From the NCBI GenBank assembly GCA_003021705.1, contig PXRJ01000003.1, positions 1-45,862 on the forward strand: a DNA stretch of 45,862 nucleotides. Direction: 5' to 3'. This document shows positions 33,142 through 41,905 of this stretch, one piece after another. The first letter of the stretch is position 1. Every line of letters starts with the position of its first letter. Made by a program: the position numbers and the translations under genes. Source of the DNA: Halobacteriales archaeon QS_3_64_16. Its GTDB lineage: Archaea > Halobacteriota > Halobacteria > Halobacteriales > Halococcaceae. The notes beneath the pieces were generated by a model. The model had not been told where the DNA came from. It worked only from the letters and a program-made list of their open reading frames with translations, and made no database searches.

Positions 33142-34623
33142 ATGAGACGAACTGATACATCGATCGGCGAGACGGATGCCGAGATCGAACGAACGGAGAC
33201 GGACGGAACGCGCGAAACGAGCGAAAGGGGCGGACGCCTCCTCGGTCGGCGGCGGTACTTGCGATTGAGCGGCGCGGCGATCGCGTCGGCCGCGACGCTG
33301 GCGGCGACGAGCGGGAGCGCCGCGGCCGCGAGTTGCGAGCGCGTGGTCGTCGAGGCCGGCGAGACCGAGCGGCGGACGATCAAGAGCGGTGAGACGCTCT
33401 CAAACGTGCTCTTCGACGTCAGTGCCGACGGGGCGACGCTCGAAGTCAACGCGACGGGCTCGGAGTGGGCCATTCGCAACGTCGGCGTGCTCGGCACCTA
33501 CAACGGTGCGGACCCGGATTCGGTCTTTCGTCTCGAGGTCGAGGCGGGCGGAACGAGTGTCTTCGAGAACGTCTACCTCGGCGACGGTGCGGTCGACGAC
33601 GGCTACAGCGGCGTGTTCGTGCCGACCGAACACGCCGGGACGCTGACGATCCGACGATGCAACGTTCAGGAATGGCCTGACAACGGGGTGTATGCCAGTG
33701 CGCCCGGTCGGGAGGAACGGAACGGACAGGGCGGTGCCGTCCAGATAGAGGACTCCTACGCGCAGAACAACAACAAGGACGGCTTCCGGCTCGGCACCGA
33801 CGGCTCCTACGTGCGCGGGTCGGTCGTCTACGTCAATGGCGACGTACCCGATAGCAACGCGGGCCTCGAGAACGCCCGCGGGATCTGGGTCAAGGAAGGC
33901 GGGACCGTCGACATCGAGAACTGCGATATCCTGCTCGCCGATCCTGACGGGAGCTACTGCGTCTGGGAGGACAAGGACAGAGACGGGCTCGCCCGGGTGA
34001 TCGATTCCCAGGTCATGGCCCGCGACGGTGCGGAAGGTCGCTTCGTCGGGAACGTCGAGACCACTGATGTCGGGGACGATCCCGACGTCACGCCGCCCGA
34101 TGGCGTGCCGATGAGCGCTGAGGAGGCCTGTACGGCCGAGGGGACCGACACCACCGACTGGAAGGAACTCACCTTCGACGGACTGGGGACCGACATCCCC
34201 TTCGCGTACTCCGTGAGCGTAACCGGCGACATCGAGAAGGCCGAATCCAATCCCGGCGATAACGCTGACAGCGTTGCCGGGAATACGGCGACGGGCGGGG
34301 CCCGGCTCAAGCAGGACGTCTACCGGTACACCGGTTCGATCACGACCTTAGAAATCGACTTCCAGAACGGCCAGACGGTCTCGCTCGATCGGTCGGACTC
34401 GCGGGTCTCGATCACCGGTCCGTCCAACGGTCGCACTACGCAATACACGATCGCAGTCGCCGAGGACATCACGAAGGTCGGCCCGGAGAACCCGGGCGAC
34501 GAGATCGATCGGGGGCGCGTCGCGGGCGTGGTCAGTACCGCCGGCGACACCTACCGGTATAGCGGCGGGCTCGAGGCGATCGATATCGATGGCGTCTCGA
34601 TGGTCCGCGTGACGCCGACCTGA
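33142..34623 (+). CDS. Exported beta-helix protein with two C-terminal beta domains
   Basis: A 493-residue Tat-exported protein. The twin-arginine signal GRRRYLRLSGAAIASAATLA lies at about residues 35-54, with cleavage near SAAAASC. The middle (about 70-300) has recurring strands with Asn/Gly turns, such as RRCNVQEWPDNGVYASAPG and IEDSYAQNNNKDGFRLG, the signature of right-handed parallel beta-helix proteins (pectate lyase-like). Two related beta domains follow: the segment ending VYRYTGSITTLEID and the one ending TYRYSGGLEAIDID. Polysaccharide binding or cleavage is a family guess only. It lies between rio1 and the KH gene and is a paralogue of 36484-38190. Confidence 0.8.
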   Translation: MRRTDTSIGETDAEIERTETDGTRETSERGGRLLGRRRYLRLSGAAIASAATLAATSGSAAAASCERVVVEAGETERRTIKSGETLSNVLFDVSADGATLEVNATGSEWAIRNVGVLGTYNGADPDSVFRLEVEAGGTSVFENVYLGDGAVDDGYSGVFVPTEHAGTLTIRRCNVQEWPDNGVYASAPGREERNGQGGAVQIEDSYAQNNNKDGFRLGTDGSYVRGSVVYVNGDVPDSNAGLENARGIWVKEGGTVDIENCDILLADPDGSYCVWEDKDRDGLARVIDSQVMARDGAEGRFVGNVETTDVGDDPDVTPPDGVPMSAEEACTAEGTDTTDWKELTFDGLGTDIPFAYSVSVTGDIEKAESNPGDNADSVAGNTATGGARLKQDVYRYTGSITTLEIDFQNGQTVSLDRSDSRVSITGPSNGRTTQYTIAVAEDITKVGPENPGDEIDRGRVAGVVSTAGDTYRYSGGLEAIDIDGVSMVRVTPT

Positions 34624-34842
34624 GGCCGGTAGTAGGCAATTACGGCCGCGATCGTCGTTCGAACAGGTCAGAACAGGATGACAGAGAACAGTACAGCTCG
34701 AGCGCGAAATCGACCGAAGATCGGCGCTCGTCGGTGAGAGCCGAAGGAGTAAGGAGGGTAAACAGGGAGAACGAAGTGGACGTGCGAACGTTCGGTGGCT
34801 GCCGAAGCGTTCAAGCGAGGTCGTACCTAATTCCAGGTCGTT

Positions 34843-35451
34843 ATGCAGCACGTGCGGATTCCGCAGGACCGTCTCGGTGTGCTGATCGGCGAGGGTGGCG
34901 CAACGATGCGCGAGATCGAACAGCAGGCCGAGGTCAGACTCGATATCGATTCCGAAACTGGGTCGGTCGGCGTCGAGAGCGTCGGCGACCCGGTAACGGC
35001 GCTCAAAGGCCCCGATGTCGTCCGTGCGATCGGCCGCGGGTTCCCGCCCGACGCAGCACTCGAGCTGTTGGACGACGACATGATGATGTTAGATACCATC
35101 GACATCGACGCCGCGACGCGCAACAAAAAGGACTTGCGCCGGAAGAAAGGCCGGCTCATCGGCGAGAACGGCCGGACGCGCGAACTCATGGAAGAGTTGA
35201 GCGGCGCGTCGGTCGTTATCTATGGGAGTACGTTAGGAGCGATCGGCCAACCCCCGGAGATCGAGGCGGTTCGCGGTGCCACGGAGATGCTACTGGATGG
35301 TGCGCCCCACGGCGCGGCCTACTCGTTTCTCGAACGCAAGCACAACGAGATGAAACAGCAGGGCATGGAGTACCATCAGTTCCCCCAATCCGGATCAGGA
35401 TCACAATCACAATCACAGTCCGAATCCCAACCCGAGTCCGGCTCCGGCTGA
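34843..35451 (+). CDS. KH-domain RNA-binding protein (Pno1/Dim2-like)
   Basis: A 202-residue protein with two KH domains. Each has a GxxG loop: GVLIGEGGATMREIEQQAEV (about residues 12-31) and GRLIGENGRTRELMEELSGA (about 103-122). The second is followed by VVIYGSTLGAIGQPPEIEAV, as in archaeal homologues of Pno1/Dim2, which assist small-subunit rRNA maturation. The final 25 residues are a Ser/Gln/Gly run encoded by a short imperfect repeat. Its proximity to rio1 and eif1A fits that role, though one unrelated gene lies between. The ATG at 34843 follows a TACCTAATTCC stretch. Confidence 0.9.
   Translation: MQHVRIPQDRLGVLIGEGGATMREIEQQAEVRLDIDSETGSVGVESVGDPVTALKGPDVVRAIGRGFPPDAALELLDDDMMMLDTIDIDAATRNKKDLRRKKGRLIGENGRTRELMEELSGASVVIYGSTLGAIGQPPEIEAVRGATEMLLDGAPHGAAYSFLERKHNEMKQQGMEYHQFPQSGSGSQSQSQSESQPESGSG
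35391..35418 (+). repeat. Short hexamer-like repeat in the KH gene
   Basis: An imperfect run of ATCACA/ATCAGG-type units at the 3' end of the KH gene, encoding the Gly/Ser/Gln tail. Such tracts can change length by slippage without breaking the frame when units are six bases. Confidence 0.6.
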
Positions 35452-35561
35452 CCGGCGCTGACGACGAACGCAAACGCCGTGTCATACGAGGTCGGTCAGT
35501 GTCGACAGTGGAGAACTGTCGAGAGCACGGCGTTGAAGACGGTCCGCGCCCGCTATCGAGC

Positions 35562-36341
35562 ATGACCTATCGCGGCGTCGTGCTCGATCTCGACGGGACG
35601 GTCTACCGGGGCAACGAGCCGGTTTCAGGAGCCCGCGAGGCGATCGCGGCGCTTCGCGAGCGCGACATCTCGTTGCTCTGTTTCTCGAACAACCCGACGC
35701 TGACTCCCGAAGCCTACGCCGACCGGCTCGCCGATCTCGGGATCGAGGTCAACCCCAGCGAGATTGCCTCGGCCGCGAGCGTCACGGCGACGTATCTTGC
35801 CCGGGAACACCCCGACGATCGGATCTTCCTCGTCGGATCGTCCGGTCTCCGAGATCAGCTCGAAGACGCGGGACTAGCACTCACCGAGAAATGGGCAAAA
35901 ACCGAGGTCCTCGTGGCCTCTTACGACCGGGGGTTCGACTACGACCGGCTGACCGAGGCACTTTGGGCACTGGAAGGAAAGACGACCTTTGTCGGGACCG
36001 ATCCCGACATGACGATCCCCCACTCCGACGGTCATCTCGTCCCCGGATCGGGAGCGATAATTCACGCGGTCGCGGGCGTCGCCGGCCAGGAGCCCGACAT
36101 CGTTCTCGGCAAACCCTCCTCGGAGGCCCGCGACGCCGCGATCGGTGCATTGGAACTCGATCCCCAGCAGTGTCTCGTCGTCGGCGATCGACTGGACACC
36201 GACATCGCGCTCGGCGCGGGGTGTGGGATGGATACGGCAGTGGTGCTCAGCGGTGTCACGAGCGAAGCCGATCTCCCGGAGGCCGACCCGAGCCCGGATC
36301 ACGTTCTGGACTCGATCGCCGACCTCGAGTCGGTGTTGTGA
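35562..36341 (+). CDS. HAD-superfamily phosphatase, NagD-like
   Basis: A 259-residue hydrolase. Motif I is VVLDLDGTVYRG with Asp9 as nucleophile and Asp11 as acid/base. Motif II lies in LLCFSNNPTL, motif III in IVLGKPSSEARDAAI (Lys), and motif IV in VVGDRLDTDIALGAG with its metal aspartates. The cap between motifs II and III is the type IIA form of NagD and p-nitrophenyl phosphatases. Small phosphorylated metabolites are typical substrates; the exact one is unknown. The ATG at 35562 is chosen because the catalytic strand starts four residues later; a frame open far upstream only overlaps the KH gene. Confidence 0.88.
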   Translation: MTYRGVVLDLDGTVYRGNEPVSGAREAIAALRERDISLLCFSNNPTLTPEAYADRLADLGIEVNPSEIASAASVTATYLAREHPDDRIFLVGSSGLRDQLEDAGLALTEKWAKTEVLVASYDRGFDYDRLTEALWALEGKTTFVGTDPDMTIPHSDGHLVPGSGAIIHAVAGVAGQEPDIVLGKPSSEARDAAIGALELDPQQCLVVGDRLDTDIALGAGCGMDTAVVLSGVTSEADLPEADPSPDHVLDSIADLESVL

Positions 36342-36483
36342 GCCGGGAGTATTCAGCCTCGAATCGCAGCTGGCGATAGACCGAGCGAGTCGCCGGTCGG
36401 GATGGGATACATCGCATTCGCTGTGAGAACAAAACCTATATTCCTCCCGTTTAACGTTCCATTAAAGCGAACGAGAGACACCA

Positions 36484-38190
36484 ATGGATCCCGGCAAGAG
36501 AAAGCGTGTCCGCCGATCCGGAGGGCCGAGCCGGTCGAAAGAAGGGAACTCCGTGAGCGACGCGAGCGGCTGCTCGCGACGGGCCTTCCTCGCCGGGATC
36601 GAGGGCACGACGACGGCCGCGCTGACCGCCGGCAGCAGCGACGCGACCGGCATCGTCGCGGGTCGGTCGGGACGAGGGAGCGAACACGCCGGCCTCCAGA
36701 AGGGATCTCGGTCGATCGGCGGCATCGAACCCGCACGAAGCGAACGCTACCGACAGCGCGTCCGCCCGCGTTTCGACGTCACGCTCGATGCGGTCTCGGA
36801 TCTGGGCTGTGACCCGACGGGGACCCAGCCCTGTGGCCGAGCGCTCGAAGTGGGGCTCGCGGCGATCGAGTCCTCGCGCGTCCAGGTCCGGTTCCCACCG
36901 GGGACCTACCGCTTCGAGTCCCGACAGCGCTTCGCGGGCTACGATGCGTTCGGTCTCGTCGGAACTGGAGCGGAGAAAGGAGAAGGGGAAAAAGGAAGCG
37001 AGGAAAAGACGCGCTTCGTCTGTCCGGCGGGCTATCAACGGGAGTGGTTCCGGATCGAACGCGTCGGGGCGCTCGTGTTCAGTGGGATCGACTGGGATAT
37101 CCGGGCACCGAACTGTGGGCCCGCGGTCGTTCCCTGGGCCGACCGATCACTGCTGATCGAGGATATCGAAGTGCTGGGCCGCGGCGGGGGCGACGAGAAT
37201 CTGCTCATGCCACGGGTGGGTTCGCCCGACGGAGTGGGAGTGATCCGCCGGTTCGTCGCGAGGGATGGGGGCGTTCTGGGCCGGCGGCGCATCGGGGTAT
37301 GGGTCGGGCCGAAAAACAGGGGCGTGCTTCGCTTCGAGGCCTGCCAGTTAGAGGAGTTCCCGAACAACGGGATCTATGCCTCGGCCTCGAAAGGAGCAAT
37401 CGAAGTTCTCGGTGGAACCTATCGCAACAGCGATATCTCCCAGCTGCGCCTGTCCGGCCCGGGCTGTCTGGTGCGCGGGACGCTCGTGGCGGTCGACACC
37501 CGCGAGTACGATGGACCGAGAGGTGCAGGGAAGTACCGAAACCCACGGGGCATCTGGTGGGAGGCCAAGCGTCGGCGGGCGACCGGCGGTCGTGTCGAGT
37601 ACACCACCGTTAGCGTGCGTCGCGGGCCCTCCGTCGGCGCGGTCGTGATCGCGAAAAACGGCGGGGCGATCACGATCTCTCGCACCGCGATCGAGGTCGA
37701 CGCGGCAGATACCCACGGGGTCTTCGCGTACGAACCGACCGGCGGTCACTACGACGTGCCCCCGAGACCCTGGCGCGTGCGACTGAACTACGTCCACGTC
37801 TATGGCACGTCGAGCGCCCCCTCGATCGAGATCGAAGGCCGGCCGGCGTCTAACGTTACGAACTCCTGTATTGCGAACGGGATCCTCGTCGCCGACCGGC
37901 CGGTCGAGGACACCGTCGACCAGCTCCAGGGTCTCGCGCGCGACGGCCGGCAACTCGTGGGCGCGCGAACCGGCTGTTTCGATCGCGCGATCGGTGCTGG
38001 AGCCGCCCCGTCGGTCCCTCGGGCTCGATCCCGACCGGGAATCCAGGGCGATCGGACGACGCCGCTCACGCCGATCGCCGTCCGGACGCTCTTGCTCGTC
38101 GGGATGGTGGGATTTGGTGCCGTGCTCTCGCTCGGGCTCTGTGTCGCGGTCGGATCGACGCTCCGATCGCTGCTCGAATCGTTGCGGTGA
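36484..38190 (+). CDS. Exported beta-helix protein with C-terminal membrane helix
   Basis: A 568-residue protein paralogous to the one at 33142. SRRAFLAGIEGTTTAALTAG (about residues 31-50) looks like a Tat signal with a weak hydrophobic core. The beta-helix part contains FEACQLEEFPNNGIYASASK and TYRNSDISQLRLSGPGCLVR, matching WPDNGVYASA and the following repeats in the paralogue. A C-terminal helix, VRTLLLVGMVGFGAVLSLGL, would anchor it, a difference from the paralogue, which ends in beta domains. The ATG at 36484 follows A/T-rich words (TTTAAC at 36450, ATTAAAG at 36461). The substrate or partner is unknown. Confidence 0.75.
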   Translation: MDPGKRKRVRRSGGPSRSKEGNSVSDASGCSRRAFLAGIEGTTTAALTAGSSDATGIVAGRSGRGSEHAGLQKGSRSIGGIEPARSERYRQRVRPRFDVTLDAVSDLGCDPTGTQPCGRALEVGLAAIESSRVQVRFPPGTYRFESRQRFAGYDAFGLVGTGAEKGEGEKGSEEKTRFVCPAGYQREWFRIERVGALVFSGIDWDIRAPNCGPAVVPWADRSLLIEDIEVLGRGGGDENLLMPRVGSPDGVGVIRRFVARDGGVLGRRRIGVWVGPKNRGVLRFEACQLEEFPNNGIYASASKGAIEVLGGTYRNSDISQLRLSGPGCLVRGTLVAVDTREYDGPRGAGKYRNPRGIWWEAKRRRATGGRVEYTTVSVRRGPSVGAVVIAKNGGAITISRTAIEVDAADTHGVFAYEPTGGHYDVPPRPWRVRLNYVHVYGTSSAPSIEIEGRPASNVTNSCIANGILVADRPVEDTVDQLQGLARDGRQLVGARTGCFDRAIGAGAAPSVPRARSRPGIQGDRTTPLTPIAVRTLLLVGMVGFGAVLSLGLCVAVGSTLRSLLESLR

Positions 38191-38228
38191 TCTGACGAGG
38201 CTACTATCCGGTTGTCGTCCGTTGATTC

Positions 38229-38648
38229 TCAGGCGAACCAACAGCGCCCGTGGAGGTCTTTTTCGAGCATGAACGACTCGGCTTCGTAGAACAGCGCCGC
38301 GAACTCCCGAACGAATCCGTCGGAGGTCGGTCCCAGATATTTCAGGCCCTCTATGACTATCCCGCCGTCGGGGTGATCGGGTGCGAGAACCCGGTCGTGG
38401 GCCGACATCTCGCCCTCGCGCTCGGGAGTCGCGTCCTCCCCGTAGCGCTCCATGAACGCCACCATCTCCTCCATGGTCGGCGAGGCCCCGCAGGTGGCTT
38501 CCGGGTCCACGTACTTCGCATCCAGCAGTTCACGCGCTGTGGCCGTTGGAAGCCCCTCAAATTTGACTTCGCTGGTCGTATTCCAGTCGATCCGATGACC
38601 GAAGACGAGCTGTTCGCGCTCGGGGTCGGTACTGACGGGGGTCACCAC
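38229..38648 (-). CDS. Hypothetical acidic protein
   Basis: A 139-residue soluble acidic protein with no family I recognise. Segments that look structured are LPTATARELLDAKYVDPEAT, TMEEMVAFMERYGEDATPE and GFVREFAALFYEAESFMLEK. A Cys at about residue 53 and another near the end (GRCWF) do not form an obvious metal site. The start is GTG at 38646-38648, part of a GTGGTG pair; the second codon is also possible. It is convergent with the beta-helix gene, with 38 bases between stops. The even codon pattern and clean frame support coding. Confidence 0.6.
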   Translation of the reverse strand: MVTPVSTDPEREQLVFGHRIDWNTTSEVKFEGLPTATARELLDAKYVDPEATCGASPTMEEMVAFMERYGEDATPEREGEMSAHDRVLAPDHPDGGIVIEGLKYLGPTSDGFVREFAALFYEAESFMLEKDLHGRCWFA

Positions 38649-38810
38649 ACCGGCCCCCGATACGACCGATAGTGGACATTCGATCGAGCGTTCCGGGACA
38701 TACTACCGGTAGGTTCTTCGAGGAAAAGAGCCCGCCGAAACCGTGCGACTGGGTGGTGATGAAGCAGTGCCGAGACTGTCACAATGTAATGGAATCGACT
38801 CGACTCCGGA

Positions 38811-39116
38811 TTAGTTCTCGTCCTCTGCTCCTTGAGCTTCCTCGACGCTCGCGGCGTTCTCTTCGAGGTCGGCAGCGAGGTCGCGCGCTTCCGCGGGCGT
38901 GAGGCGTAGTTCCTCGGCGTGGGCCGGGAGGTGGTCCAGTTCGGTGTTGTCGAGTTCGACCTGGAGTTTCACGTGATCGGGGTCACGCCGGGAGGAGGTA
39001 GCGTTACAGACCGCGAGCGCTTCCTCCTCGAAGTCGTGGCCCTCAGCTCGACCGTCGATGAGATTGAGGGTGGTGTAGGCGTTCACCTTCAGGATGCGAT
39101 CGGGCATGGTAGCCAT
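38811..39116 (-). CDS. DUF6360-like small haloarchaeal protein
   Basis: A 101-residue soluble protein resembling, from memory, DUF6360. It has DRILKVNAYTTLNLIDGRAE at the start, HDFEEEALAVCNATS in the middle, VKLQVELDNTELDHLPAHAE, then RLTPAEARDLAADLEENAAS, a likely helix. The acid-rich C-terminus is typical of halophiles. No catalytic or binding motif can be stated. The ATG at 39114-39116 is used; a second ATG three codons later is possible. It lies downstream of the reductase gene on the same strand, with 105 bases between. Confidence 0.65.
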   Translation of the reverse strand: MATMPDRILKVNAYTTLNLIDGRAEGHDFEEEALAVCNATSSRRDPDHVKLQVELDNTELDHLPAHAEELRLTPAEARDLAADLEENAASVEEAQGAEDEN

Positions 39117-39221
39117 CGACGGTGCTCGGGAATAGCGATGACGATCGTAAACCAGAGACCGGTAGACGAGCCAGGCAGCATCCTGACTAGTTGACTAGTA
39201 GGGTGGCTGACGGCAGGCAGC

Positions 39222-40997
39222 TTAGTCGTCGGCCGAGATCGGTGTGCCGTCCGCGCGGGCGGGTGTCGGACGGCCCTCCATGTCGTCGTCCTCGGCGTAG
39301 GGATACCAGGTCTGTTTCGTATTGTGCATGTAGGGGTCCTCGTAGTCGGTCTCCTCGGGGTCGGCGAGTTCGCCTAACTCCTCCTCGTCCCGGGCGGCGA
39401 TGAACTCTCGGAAGGATTCCTCCTCCTCACGCTCGGCCTCGAAGACATCGAGCAGATTTCCGATGTAGCCTGGCACCTCGTCGGCAGGCACGCGCATCTC
39501 GATCCAGTCGGCAAAGTGAGGGTTCTCGCCGAGCCCACCACCGAGCCCGATATCGAAGGCCTCGACCACGTCGTCGTCCTTGCGGCTCTTCATCCCTCGC
39601 AGGGAGATGTCGGCGATCTGTGGCTGGGCACAGGAGGCCGTACAGCCCGAGAGGTGAACGTGGAAATCCATCATGTCTGCGGGTAGCTCGACGTTGTCCT
39701 TGAGCCAGCGGGCGTAGCGAACCTGGCGGTTCTTCGTCTCGACGATCGACAGCGAGCAGAACTCCGTTCCCGTGCAGGCGATCGACCCACGCATGAACGG
39801 ATGGGGGTCGGGCGAGTAGTCCTCCAAGAGGGGTTCGGCAAGTAAGTCGTCTAAGTTCTCCTCGGGGATGTCTGTGAGGATGACGTTCTGGCGCTGAGTC
39901 AGGCGGGTCTCGCCGGAGCCGTACTTCTCGGCGAGATCCGCGAGTTCGAGCGTGTCGGCCGCACCCATTCGACCCACGAGAACGTTGAGCCCGACGTAGT
40001 AGTTCCCGTCAGGCTGTTCGTGGACGCCGACGTGATCGCCGTGAACCTCGTCGTGACCAGCATTATAGGTGTAGTTCTCGCGGAGGTCCTCGCCTGCAGT
40101 TTCCAGCTCGTAGTCGATGTATTCGTCCTGTAAGGTGTCCCGGATCTTCTCGGGGCCCCACTCGTCGACGAGGAACTTGATCCGGGCGTTGAAGCGGTTG
40201 TCCCGGTCGCCGTGGTCGCGGAAGAGCGCGGACATCCCCGCGGAGATATCGCTCGCCTCCTCGGGCGTACAGAAGACGTCGATGTCGCGGGCGAAGCGGG
40301 GCTCCTTGCGCGAGAGCCCACCGCCGATGCGGACGTTGAAGCCGGTGATCTCCTCGCCATCGATTTCCTTCCGGGCGGGCTCGAAGGCGAGATCGTTGAT
40401 GTCGCCCTGGCCACAGCCCTGATCACAGCCGGTGACCGAGACCTTCCACTTCCGGGGCATGTTCGAGTAGGCATCGTTGCCCTTGAACTCCTCGTGGAGT
40501 TCCTCGGCGATCGGCCAGGCGTCGATGTGTTCGTGTTTGTCTTTGCCGGCGACCGGACAGCCGACGATGTTTCGCCAGGAATCCCCACAGGCTTGGATCG
40601 TCGACAGCCCGTTGGCCTCCAGTTTCTCGAAGATTGCGGGGACGTCCTCGATACGGATCCAGTGCAGTTGGATCGACTGGCGGGTCGTCCAGTCACAGTA
40701 CGCGCCGCCGAATTCGGGATTGTCGGCGGGTCCACGGGCGTACTCGTCGGCGATTTCACCCACCGCCTGGAGCTGACCCGGTTCGAGGACGCCGTTTGGC
40801 GTGCCGATCCGCATCATGAAGTAACTCTCTTGGCCGCTTCGCTGATGGTACAACCCCCACCACTTGAAGCGCTCGAACCACGCGTCGTGTTCGTCGTCGG
40901 GGATCGCCTCCCAGCCCTGCTCGGCGAACTCGAAGAGATGTTCGCGGATCTCCGCACCGTAGACCTCGTCCTTCCAGCCCTCTACTTTGCTCGGCAT
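39222..40997 (-). CDS. Ferredoxin-type nitrite reductase (siroheme, 4Fe-4S)
   Basis: A 591-residue cytoplasmic assimilatory reductase. Its siroheme-4Fe-4S ligands are Cys near 407 and 413 (CTGTEFC) and near 451 and 455 (SGCTASC). The sequence CTGTEFCSLSIVETKNR resembles nitrite reductases (CTGNQFC, ETK) rather than sulfite reductases (CxALPTC type), so six-electron reduction of nitrite to ammonium is the better reading; sulfite cannot be excluded. The N-terminal half repeats the fold: WTTRQSIQLHWIRIEDV, GDSWRNIVGCPVAG. The start is the ATG at 40995-40997; a longer frame to 41252 adds an Arg-rich stretch. The siroheme-pathway genes lie on the opposite strand nearby. No nitrate reductase is in the window. 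Confidence 0.85.
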   Translation of the reverse strand: MPSKVEGWKDEVYGAEIREHLFEFAEQGWEAIPDDEHDAWFERFKWWGLYHQRSGQESYFMMRIGTPNGVLEPGQLQAVGEIADEYARGPADNPEFGGAYCDWTTRQSIQLHWIRIEDVPAIFEKLEANGLSTIQACGDSWRNIVGCPVAGKDKHEHIDAWPIAEELHEEFKGNDAYSNMPRKWKVSVTGCDQGCGQGDINDLAFEPARKEIDGEEITGFNVRIGGGLSRKEPRFARDIDVFCTPEEASDISAGMSALFRDHGDRDNRFNARIKFLVDEWGPEKIRDTLQDEYIDYELETAGEDLRENYTYNAGHDEVHGDHVGVHEQPDGNYYVGLNVLVGRMGAADTLELADLAEKYGSGETRLTQRQNVILTDIPEENLDDLLAEPLLEDYSPDPHPFMRGSIACTGTEFCSLSIVETKNRQVRYARWLKDNVELPADMMDFHVHLSGCTASCAQPQIADISLRGMKSRKDDDVVEAFDIGLGGGLGENPHFADWIEMRVPADEVPGYIGNLLDVFEAEREEEESFREFIAARDEEELGELADPEETDYEDPYMHNTKQTWYPYAEDDDMEGRPTPARADGTPISADD

Positions 40998-41143
40998 AGT
41001 ACTCCCATAACGCTCGACGGATAAACGCTCCATCCCTTCGTCAAACCTCCCCGCCTCTGTTCGAAAGCGGCAATGGGTTCCTATTCCTCTCGTGTGACGG
41101 GCCCTCGCTCTACGACGTCGACTCCACGCCCTCCAAACCGCTC

Positions 41144-41446
41144 TTAGCCGGGAAAATGGACGCTCTCGGGGACCACCGGGTAGAAATCGCCGTCGATCGC
41201 ACGACCAACGCTCACCCAGTCGGTCACCCCATCGGTGCCGCACTTGATACACTCGCCGACGATCCGGGCCTCGATGCTCGGGTAGGAAACGCCGACCTCC
41301 CGGAAGGCCTCGACGAGGACGTCCGCTTCGTCACACGGGCAGAAATCATGGGTAGCGAGCCGCCAGAGCTGACTCACGCTGATTCGCCGTTCGTTATTTA
41401 CGCTGATCCACGCCCCGTCGTCGAGCGTGTGAACCTCGATCGTCAC
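41144..41446 (-). CDS. Small Cys-rich hypothetical protein
   Basis: A 100-residue soluble protein that could bind zinc or iron: HDFCPCDEADV has one C-x-C pair and GECIKCGTDG a C-x2-C pair, four Cys in all. The first part is IEVHTLDDGAWISVNNERRI then SVSQLWRLATHDFC. It lies directly upstream of the reductase with 146 bases between, possibly in the same transcript. The start is GTG at 41444-41446. A true match to a named family cannot be given. The preserved cysteine pattern suggests a real gene. Confidence 0.55.
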   Translation of the reverse strand: MTIEVHTLDDGAWISVNNERRISVSQLWRLATHDFCPCDEADVLVEAFREVGVSYPSIEARIVGECIKCGTDGVTDWVSVGRAIDGDFYPVVPESVHFPG

Positions 41447-41668
41447 GGTCGTTGTATGTCGGTCGGGCTACCTGAGAGCGTCGGTCGATGGCTGCCCGCT
41501 CCGGTCCCGTTCCGGTGACGCGTCGTAGGACCTCAATCGCAGGAGGGCGCGGAGATAGTCCCGACCGAGGCGTTCCAGGTACCGGAATCGATTTCCGATA
41601 GTTCCGATCCGGGGAAAGGATTACTCCGGCGACGCGCCTTATCCGCTCTCGGCGGCTACGAGAGATCG

Positions 41669-41905
41669 ATGACAGATAGCACCGACCCGGCCCGAACGGA
41701 GGAGACCGCCGAGGACCGGCCGGCGTCGAACCAGAACGACGAGACCGACGATTCCGATCGATCGCCCCGTTCGGAGCACTCCGACCAGGATCACTTCCAG
41801 GGCGTCGAGGACGGCTGTGGCTGTACGGAAGTCTGGGAACATCTCTCCGAGCAACGCGAGAAGAACCGAAACGCAGACCCGACACCCGCGACAGAGGGAG
41901 ACTAA
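41669..41905 (+). CDS. Small acidic protein with a C-x-C motif
   Basis: A 78-residue, strongly acidic polar protein. The first 45 residues are low-complexity Asp, Glu, Ser, Thr and Asn. The conserved-looking part is QGVEDGCGCTEVWEHLSEQR (about 44-63), with two cysteines in C-x-C. It ends in TAA, and the chelatase ATG starts at the next base, so coupling is very likely. A role in metal or Fe-S handling with CbiX is inferred from the motif and position only; it could also be a regulator of siroheme synthesis or an electron carrier. Confidence 0.6.
   Translation: MTDSTDPARTEETAEDRPASNQNDETDDSDRSPRSEHSDQDHFQGVEDGCGCTEVWEHLSEQREKNRNADPTPATEGD

Noticed and set aside
34734..35561. Long open frame upstream of the HAD phosphatase start
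   Set aside because: It overlaps the KH gene in another frame, is Arg/Pro rich, and the phosphatase domain begins exactly after the ATG at 35562.
37348..38241. Minus-strand frame opposite the second beta-helix gene
   Set aside because: Composition is Arg/Asp shadow type without any domain; the plus-strand gene is homologous to its paralogue.
38672..38902. Plus-strand frame in the spacer after 38649
   Set aside because: It overlaps the end of the DUF6360-like gene, has an irregular composition and no motif.
40998..41252. Extension of the nitrite reductase to 41252
   Set aside because: The added segment is Arg rich and overlaps the neighbouring small gene; the family start lies at the ATG of 40995-40997.
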